A stretch of 10,120 nucleotides of DNA from NCBI GenBank assembly GCA_964468375.1, contig CAYXUW010000086.1:1-10120 (forward strand), written 5' to 3'. Positions 5,721 through 10,120 of this stretch are shown piece after piece (position 1 is the stretch's first letter; each line of letters opens with the position of its first letter). Below the pieces are notes generated by a model. The model made no database searches, was not told the DNA's origin, and saw only the letters and a program-made list of their open reading frames with translations. The translations under genes were made by a program, and so were the position numbers. The DNA comes from CAYXUW01 sp964468375 (GTDB taxonomy: Bacteria > Planctomycetota > Phycisphaerae > Sedimentisphaerales > Anaerobacaceae).

Positions 5721-7046
5721 TTAATTTTCGTCGAAACGTTTGATAATGACAACATTATTTTGGCCGCCGAAGCCGAAAGATTCGTTCATTGCGATATTAA
5801 CCTGCATCTTTCTGGGCTTGTTAGGCACATAATCCAAATCGAGCTGGGGGTCGGGGTCGTTCAGGTTCATTGTCGGCGGGACTATATTATCGCGGATGGC
5901 CAGAACACAGGTAATCAATTCGGCGGCGCCGGCGGCACCGATTAAATGGCCGAGCATACTTTTGACGCTGCTGGCAGGGATGGATTTCGCCTTTTCCTTA
6001 AAGACCGCTTTTATGGCCTTGGTTTCTATTGAATCGTTTTCTGCGGTGCTTGTGCCGTGCGTGTTTATGTAATCCACATCACGGTAGCTAATACCGGCGT
6101 CGGCCAATGCCCACGTTATCGATTGTATCGCGCCACGGCCTTCCTCGTGCATATCGGTGACTCTGAAGGCGTCGGCACTGCTGCCGTAGCCGATGACCTC
6201 GGCTAAAATCTTTACGTTTCTTTTCTTTGCCGAGCTTAAACTCTCGAGGATAAGAATGGCCGAGCCCTCACCGAGAATGAAGCCGTCTCTGCTGGCTGAG
6301 AAAGGTCTTGAAGCTGTTTGGGGGCTGTCATTTCTTGTCGAAAGGGCGGTAAGGCGGTTAAAGCCGGTAAGGCCGAGCGGGTGTATCATTGAGTGGGCAC
6401 CGCCGGCGATTATCACATCGGCATCGCCGCGGCGAATCATCATCGTCGCCTCACCTACGGCCTGAGTGCTGGCGGCACAGGCAGTGAGACAGCTTCTTGT
6501 CGGACCACGCGCGCCGGTGAGCATCGCGATATGGGTAGCGGGCATATTCGGCTCCTGCTCAAGCTCGCGCATCGGTTTCATCTTGCCGAACGCTACCTCC
6601 GCCCACTTGCCCCAATCCATCTTATTATTCTCGCCGTCCCAAGCCTTGACCAGAGCTTCGAAAAACACGTCATTGTCAACAGAGCCCTCACCGGCTCCCA
6701 GATAAATCCCTAACCTGCTGCGTTCTATTCCGTCAGCAGGAGAATCGGTTTCGATATCAATTCCTGCCTGTTTGCAGGCCTGGGCCGTTGCACCAATGGC
6801 AAATCCTGAGCCGCGATTGCTATGCTCGTGCAGCTTCGGATTTTTCGTGTATTTGGTAAGGTCGTAATTCTTGACTTCGGCGTCGAAGGTCGAAGGAAAA
6901 GTCGAAGCGTCGAAGATGGTTGTTTTGGCCATACCGCTTTTGCCGGACAGCAGGGCGTTCCAGAGGGTATCTATATCGTGACCCAAAGGACAGACGATAC
7001 CCATTCCGGTTATTACCACTCGCTCAGCTGTATTTTTCTCAGTCAT
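5721..7046 (-). CDS. FabF-like beta-ketoacyl-ACP synthase, catalytic partner (KS-alpha)
   Basis: A 441-residue thiolase-fold condensing enzyme joining an acyl unit to malonyl-ACP. The ATG at 7046 (MTEKNTAERVVITGMG) is chosen because it directly precedes the conserved VVITGMG strand and lies two bases after the upstream stop; a longer frame reaching 7112 would run 64 bp into the upstream gene. The full Cys-His-His set is present: Cys190 in GPTRSCLTACAAS, His330 in NTHGTSTAEND, and His367 in KSMLGHLIGAAGAAE. The FGFGGQN glycine loop is near the C-terminus (424-430). An inserted segment at about 122-165 (FFEALVKAWDGENNKMDWG) differs from housekeeping FabF. It follows the degenerate KS-beta with near-zero spacing, the arrangement of type II polyketide KS/chain-length-factor pairs, so a heterodimer is likely. 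Housekeeping FabF is the alternative. Confidence 0.92.
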   Translation of the reverse strand: MTEKNTAERVVITGMGIVCPLGHDIDTLWNALLSGKSGMAKTTIFDASTFPSTFDAEVKNYDLTKYTKNPKLHEHSNRGSGFAIGATAQACKQAGIDIETDSPADGIERSRLGIYLGAGEGSVDNDVFFEALVKAWDGENNKMDWGKWAEVAFGKMKPMRELEQEPNMPATHIAMLTGARGPTRSCLTACAASTQAVGEATMMIRRGDADVIIAGGAHSMIHPLGLTGFNRLTALSTRNDSPQTASRPFSASRDGFILGEGSAILILESLSSAKKRNVKILAEVIGYGSSADAFRVTDMHEEGRGAIQSITWALADAGISYRDVDYINTHGTSTAENDSIETKAIKAVFKEKAKSIPASSVKSMLGHLIGAAGAAELITCVLAIRDNIVPPTMNLNDPDPQLDLDYVPNKPRKMQVNIAMNESFGFGGQNNVVIIKRFDEN

Positions 7047-7048
7047 TT

Positions 7049-8362
7049 TTAGCCGTTGAAATTTTTTAATACTACCGCAGCGGTTTGCCCGCCATACGTA
7101 TAGCTGCAGCATAACGCATAGCGAATATCAGCATTAATCGATTGGTTTACAATATTCAGATTACAGCCATCAGCTTTACTATCGCAATTTTTCGCGGCGG
7201 GTATCCTGCCGTCGGTTATGGCGCGAGTCGCTGCGATAACATCGAGCGCTCCGCTTGCAGCTCCGGTATTGCTCAGCATACTTTTGGTCGGCCAGACTGG
7301 TGTTTTAGCCGCGGCTTCGCCGAGGGCTGATTCTATCGCTTTTGATTCAGCAAGGTCGTCGGCAGCTATGCCTGTGCCATGCGGGATAATCAGGTCTAAA
7401 TCCTCCGGCTGTATTTGAGCATCCGTTATGGCTTTCTCTATCGCTATTTGTAATCCATAACCGTCCGGCTCAAGGCGTTCGTATGCCGGATTGATATTAT
7501 TGCTTTGGCCGGTTCCTATTACTTCGGCGTAAATCTTTGCGCCGCGTTTTTGGGCGTTTTCCAGATTTTCCAGCGTAACTATACCGGCTGCTTCACCGAA
7601 GACCGAGCCGTTGGCGTCCGCGTCGAATGGCCTACAAGCCGACGAGGGGTCATCGTTACTTCCGCAAGCTCGCTTGAGCAGATTCTGCCTAATCATAACA
7701 ATGGGGTTTACTTTTGCTTCAGCACCGCCGGCAAGAGCAATGTCACTGCTGCCGCGAGCGATAATCTGCGTAGCTTCACTAATTGCCAAATGTGCGGAGG
7801 CCTCGGCGCAGGTGATGGTATTGCTCGGCCCTTCGATATCGTGAATAATGCCTATATGACAAGCAAGCATATTGGGCAGGTATTTCAACAGCCACAAAGG
7901 TGTGACCAGTTCGAGACCTTCTCTGCCCCATTTGCGAATGTCGAATTTGCCATCTGTAATGCTTGCCGCAACAGCAGGGGCCAGCTCAGCCAAATCGCAG
8001 CTTATAAGGCCTGCTCCCATATTGATTGCTATACGTTCCGGGTCGATATTAATTTTTTCCGGGTCTATTGCTTTTGTGATAAGTCCGCTATCGGCCAGTG
8101 CCTCATTTGCCGCCACAACAGCCAGCTCAATGTCTCTGGACATCAGCTTGACCGCCTTGCGATGAGTTTTAGGCACGTATTGCTTTACATTGTAATCGGG
8201 GACCTGTCCTGCTAATTTACAGTCGAAGCCAGCCGGGTCAAACGCCGTAATTTTTCCTATCCCGCATCTGCCCGCGCACAAGCCATCCCACATATCATTG
8301 ACGGTTAATCCGAGAGGGCTGATTGCACCCAGGCCGGTTATTACTACGCGAGCGGAACTCAT
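7049..8362 (-). CDS. Degenerate ketosynthase, KS-beta/chain-length-factor-like
   Basis: A 437-residue protein with the whole ketosynthase fold: RVVITGLGAISPLG at the start, AGGAEAKVNP in the middle, and SYTYGGQTAAVVL at the end. Two of three catalytic residues are changed. Ungapped alignment with its neighbour over GP...EAT shows Glu187 (GPSNTITCAEAS) at the nucleophilic Cys position, with a Cys two residues earlier at 185. Asn365 (KSMLSNTGAASG) replaces the second His. His328 (PHGTG) is kept. Chain-length factors of type II polyketide and aryl-polyene systems also lack the active Cys, often with Gln there, so this is most likely the non-condensing partner of the intact KS next to it. It begins 1 bp inside the upstream stop (TAATG), with GGAG and AGGA just before, and stops two bases before the next start. 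The fold is certain; the KS-beta role is inferred. Confidence 0.88.
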   Translation of the reverse strand: MSSARVVITGLGAISPLGLTVNDMWDGLCAGRCGIGKITAFDPAGFDCKLAGQVPDYNVKQYVPKTHRKAVKLMSRDIELAVVAANEALADSGLITKAIDPEKINIDPERIAINMGAGLISCDLAELAPAVAASITDGKFDIRKWGREGLELVTPLWLLKYLPNMLACHIGIIHDIEGPSNTITCAEASAHLAISEATQIIARGSSDIALAGGAEAKVNPIVMIRQNLLKRACGSNDDPSSACRPFDADANGSVFGEAAGIVTLENLENAQKRGAKIYAEVIGTGQSNNINPAYERLEPDGYGLQIAIEKAITDAQIQPEDLDLIIPHGTGIAADDLAESKAIESALGEAAAKTPVWPTKSMLSNTGAASGALDVIAATRAITDGRIPAAKNCDSKADGCNLNIVNQSINADIRYALCCSYTYGGQTAAVVLKNFNG

Positions 8363-8865
8363 TAATCCTGCTCCGATTTCAAAGCGCCTGAACCGCCGCT
8401 GTTGGAAGACAAGCCGTGCAGAAGGGATTTGAACGTGTCGGTGAAAACGAAATTTTCTTGCGGGAATTCTTTGCCGGCGAGATTCTGGTCAATATGGCTG
8501 AACATCAAATCTATCTCGGCGATTAATTTCTCTTCGCAGGTAATTTTGCCGGTTATGCTTGCCGCTTCCGGGGCGAGACTTTCAATCTTCGCATGCAATT
8601 TTATCGTATCGCCCGGCTCAACGTAGTCGAAAAAGACGCACTTTTTGACCTTTGCGAGAATTACCTTTTCTTCAAAACGATTGGCCTCACCTACAAGTAT
8701 CCCCGATGTCTGGGCCATCGCTTCTATCATCAACGCCTCCGGCATAACAGGAAAGCCGGGAAAATGGTCGTGCAAGTGCTCTTCGGCAAGTGTTACGTTT
8801 TTCACCGCAACAGCACTTTCACCGCTGTGAAACTCAATGAATTTGTCTATCCAAATCCAGCGCAT
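8362..8865 (-). CDS. FabZ-like 3-hydroxyacyl-ACP dehydratase (second hot-dog protein)
   Basis: A 167-residue single hot-dog-fold protein that would remove water from 3-hydroxyacyl-ACP. The active dyad of FabZ is present with correct spacing: His34 in DHFPGFPV and Glu48 in ALMIEAMAQTSG. Position 43, normally Gly in PGVL, is Glu here (MPEALMIE), a change at the edge of the active-site tunnel. The KKCVFFDYVEPGD segment and the following strands match the family. After the fold a tail of about 30 residues ends in a Ser/Gly-rich stretch (LSSNSGGSG), longer than in housekeeping FabZ. The start has no clear Shine-Dalgarno sequence, and a terminator-like hairpin lies just upstream in the ACP-dehydratase gap. 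The stop overlaps the KS-beta start by one base, so the two are coupled. It shares its opening MR(W/F)I(W/L)IDK with the first dehydratase, so they are paralogues. Confidence 0.9.
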   Translation of the reverse strand: MRWIWIDKFIEFHSGESAVAVKNVTLAEEHLHDHFPGFPVMPEALMIEAMAQTSGILVGEANRFEEKVILAKVKKCVFFDYVEPGDTIKLHAKIESLAPEAASITGKITCEEKLIAEIDLMFSHIDQNLAGKEFPQENFVFTDTFKSLLHGLSSNSGGSGALKSEQD

Positions 8866-8878
8866 TATCTGTTCACAT

Positions 8879-8918
8879 TAAAAAGTATCGGCAGGATTGC
8901 TCAAAGTCAACCTGCCGA
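8879..8918 (-). terminator. Terminator-like hairpin inside the operon, between the ACP and the second dehydratase
   Basis: On the minus strand TCGGCAGG (8911-8918) pairs perfectly with CCTGCCGA (8888-8895). The stem may extend through TTG/CAA past a one-base bulge, and a T-run follows (complement of A8880-A8884). It begins 25 bp after the ACP stop, and the next gene starts only 14 bp beyond the T-run. It probably ends part of the transcripts after the ACP. Confidence 0.65.
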
Positions 8919-8943
8919 CGGTTTCTCAAAGGTAGTAAAACTG

Positions 8944-9339
8944 CTACGCAGCATTCAGCTTGGTATCTACGTAATTTACAATTGCACCAACAGTAAACAA
9001 ATCACCCAGTTTATTAATATCCGGGTCATTCTCAAAAACAGTCAGGTCGGTATGCGGCATCTTATCTCGCAATTCAGCCAGTCCCGTCTCAGTCAATTTC
9101 CCGTTATTGACAAGTTCGGGATTGTTCATCAGACTTTCGGCAGGGAATAATTCTTCCCGCGGGATTTTTATACCAAACGCTTTCTCCAATCGAAATACTA
9201 TGTCCAGAAAATCGATACTTTCCGCTCCTAAATCCCCCATCAGCGTAGCTTCGGTCTTGACCTCATCGTTGTCAACACCCAGTGCATCAACTAAAACTTC
9301 CTGAATTTCCTGAAAAATTTCGTCCCGATTCATTGCCAT
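8944..9339 (-). CDS. Acyl carrier protein with a long insertion
   Basis: A 131-residue carrier, against about 75-80 for ordinary AcpP. The first half is a standard four-helix carrier: helix I (DEIFQEIQEVLVDALGV), then the attachment motif DLGAESIDFLDIVFRLEKAFG with Ser41 as the 4'-phosphopantetheine site, then IPREELFP. About 45 residues (roughly 66-108, rich in Asn, Leu and Glu) are inserted before the final helix (KLGDLFTVGAIVNYVDTKL), which corresponds to the ITTVQAAIDYI helix of ordinary ACPs. The insertion lies next to the acyl-binding cavity and could adapt it to a particular chain or partner. GGAG ten bases upstream supports the first ATG; a second in-frame Met is at residue 3. It lies between the two dehydratases and is the likely substrate carrier for the operon's enzymes. 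Confidence 0.92.
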   Translation of the reverse strand: MAMNRDEIFQEIQEVLVDALGVDNDEVKTEATLMGDLGAESIDFLDIVFRLEKAFGIKIPREELFPAESLMNNPELVNNGKLTETGLAELRDKMPHTDLTVFENDPDINKLGDLFTVGAIVNYVDTKLNAA

Positions 9340-9392
9340 GGTAATTTATCTCCGATATTTGTGATTTACCTTCTTTGTCTGTGAACTGCCGG

Positions 9393-9857
9393 CTATCTCA
9401 GCAGTTTCCACCGTTTCTTCATATTTTCAATTATCTTGGCATCGATATCCGCCATTTTGGAATCTTTATCTGTAAGGTTAAAGTGTCTTAATCCGAACCT
9501 CGCTTCCACAATTCGCAGACCGCCTGATTCGCCAGAGCCGGCGAAACTGCTGATGTTCTCTTCTATCGTTTTTGCCTCGATAGTATATTCTATCCGAGAA
9601 CCGGGTGTTACGAAACTCTTGTATTTTACATTTCTTGCCTCTTCGAGCAAGAGCATACTGTGGGCAAAATTTTCCGCCTCCCTGACCAGCCAAGACGCTG
9701 ATTCAATTAATCCTTCAAGCAGCAGCACGCCCGGCAGCACCGGGAATGTCGGAAAATGGTCTGCCAAATACTCTTCAGCAAGAGAAACGCTCTTGACCGT
9801 CTTTATCGCCTTTTTGCTTTCCAGCGAAACAATCTTATCGATGAGTATAAATCTCAT
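9393..9857 (-). CDS. Divergent FabZ-like hot-dog protein, first gene of the operon
   Basis: A 154-residue hot-dog protein. His34 (DHFPTFPV) and Glu48 (PGVLLLEGL) keep the FabZ dyad with the normal 14-residue spacing, so dehydratase activity is possible. The surroundings diverge: HFPT replaces HFPG, and EGLIESASW replaces the EAMAQ(A/T)(S/G) helix, so it may have a different chain preference, be a structural partner of the second dehydratase, or be an isomerase. The C-terminal part (residues 120-154) is charged and helical. No Shine-Dalgarno sequence precedes the ATG. The candidate -10 box ends 10 bases upstream of the ATG, suggesting a nearly leaderless message. The gap to the ACP is 53 bp. 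Confidence 0.85.
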   Translation of the reverse strand: MRFILIDKIVSLESKKAIKTVKSVSLAEEYLADHFPTFPVLPGVLLLEGLIESASWLVREAENFAHSMLLLEEARNVKYKSFVTPGSRIEYTIEAKTIEENISSFAGSGESGGLRIVEARFGLRHFNLTDKDSKMADIDAKIIENMKKRWKLLR

Positions 9858-9867
9858 AGTTGCGGTT

Positions 9868-9896
9868 ATTGTAGTGATACGCGATTATTTTGCCAG
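9868..9896 (-). promoter_or_regulatory. Candidate promoter of the KS/ACP/serS operon
   Basis: On the minus strand CTGGCA (9891-9896) and TACAAT (9868-9873) are 17 bases apart. Initiation about seven bases after the -10 box would fall near 9861, only about four bases before the ATG at 9857. The -35 match is moderate (4 of 6). Confidence 0.45.
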
Positions 9897-9954
9897 TTTT
9901 TTTTCGTTTTTTTAGACTTTCTCTTACCTGATTTTGCCCCTTTTAATATTGATA

Positions 9955-9983
9955 TTGGAAAGCTTTATACGATTTTGTATACT
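9955..9983 (+). promoter_or_regulatory. Candidate promoter of the acetyltransferase gene
   Basis: TTGGAA (9955-9960) and TATACT (9978-9983) are 17 bases apart. The -10 box ends exactly seven bases before the ATG at 9991, the spacing expected for a leaderless transcript, and there is no Shine-Dalgarno sequence (TTTCCTT precedes the ATG). Confidence 0.55.
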
Positions 9984-9990
9984 TTTCCTT

Positions 9991-10120
9991 ATGAATGTGC
10001 GAAGTGCTAAAACCACCGATGCCAAGATGATTTACTCTCTGATTAATTTTTATGCAGAGCAGGATAAGATGTTGTTTCGGTCAATGGCCGACATTTATGA
10101 GAACCTGCAGACTTTTACAG
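9991..10120 (+). CDS. GNAT-family acetyltransferase, ArgA-like, 3' truncated by the window
   Basis: Forty-three codons are visible and open to the right edge. MNVRSAKTTDAKMIYSLINF then YAEQDKMLFRSMADIYENLQ match the opening strand and helices of the GNAT family and especially the ArgA/N-acetylglutamate-synthase-like group, where INxYAExxxMLxRSxxxIYEN is typical. Such enzymes acetylate the alpha-amino group of glutamate or other amines using acetyl-CoA. The CoA-binding Q/RxxGxG/A loop lies beyond the window, so activity cannot be judged. It is divergent from the operon to its left, across a gap of 133 bp. The family is fairly secure; ArgA function is a guess from the N-terminus. Confidence 0.75.
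   Translation, partial: MNVRSAKTTDAKMIYSLINFYAEQDKMLFRSMADIYENLQTFT

Noticed and set aside
7047..7112. Longer N-terminus for KS-alpha
   Set aside because: The extension lies within the upstream coding region and has no family similarity; MTEKN at 7046 fits the family and the operon spacing.
7505..8215. 236-codon plus-strand frame opposite the KS-beta gene
   Set aside because: It is antisense to a clearly conserved ketosynthase-fold gene, has no ribosome-binding site, and its translation shows no recognisable domain.
9849..9866. Reverse-strand resemblance (CAACTATGA) to the GH127-tail repeat
   Set aside because: Only about 13 of 20 bases agree around the start codon of the first dehydratase; this is compatible with chance.
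1..10120. tRNA or rRNA genes, insertion-sequence ends
   Set aside because: Reading through the intergenic regions showed no cloverleaf-like, rRNA-like or transposase-like sequence; an automated tRNA and structured-RNA scan would be the decisive check.

Overview
The window looks like chromosomal DNA of an uncultured Planctomycetota bacterium, most likely of the Phycisphaerae/Sedimentisphaerales type. This rests on protein style only. There is a secreted seven-repeat FG-GAP-like protein with a dockerin-like DLDGN...DFKDFA...NQWL tail, a GH127-type glycosidase end, a Cys-rich DUF3795-type protein, and long repeat-bearing intergenic stretches. There is no rRNA or other phylogenetic marker apart from serS.

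Left part (1-4075), accessory and loosely packed. The 3' end of a plus-strand GH127 (DUF1680) glycosidase is followed by a plus-strand DUF3795-type gene, a minus-strand small outer-membrane-barrel gene with a strong terminator and a long 5' leader, and a minus-strand secreted beta-propeller gene with its own promoter. The last 25-27 bp of the GH127 gene, encoding GTMKIWLPRR-stop, recur twice as orphan copies (834-860 and 1792-1816). The DUF3795 gene and the barrel gene are each bracketed by these direct repeats. A 550-bp gene-poor stretch (3528-4075) holds inverted repeats, terminator-like hairpins and a low-complexity AAACCCAAT-type repeat.

Right part (4076-9857), one tightly packed minus-strand operon. 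In transcription order it encodes a divergent FabZ-like hot-dog dehydratase, an unusually long acyl carrier protein, a second FabZ-like dehydratase, a ketosynthase-fold protein that has lost two of its three catalytic residues (KS-beta/chain-length-factor-like), an intact FabF-like ketosynthase (KS-alpha), seryl-tRNA synthetase, and a small SpoIIAA/STAS-like protein. From KS-beta onward the spacing is -1, 2, 3 and -17 bp. A terminator-like hairpin sits between the ACP and the second dehydratase and could make the ACP more abundant than the downstream enzymes. The set resembles a minimal type II fatty-acid/polyketide assembly line: KS-alpha/KS-beta pair, ACP and two dehydratases. No ketoreductase, acyltransferase or tailoring gene lies within the window, so those steps must come from elsewhere and the product is unknown.

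At the right edge (9858-10120) a short divergent promoter region separates the operon from the start of a plus-strand GNAT acetyltransferase resembling ArgA-type acetyltransferases. Promoter-like boxes on both sides lie so close to the start codons that both transcripts may be leaderless or nearly so.

Most noteworthy: the KS-alpha/KS-beta pair with Cys-to-Glu and His-to-Asn substitutions in KS-beta, and the GH127-tail repeats that divide the left part into cassette-like units.
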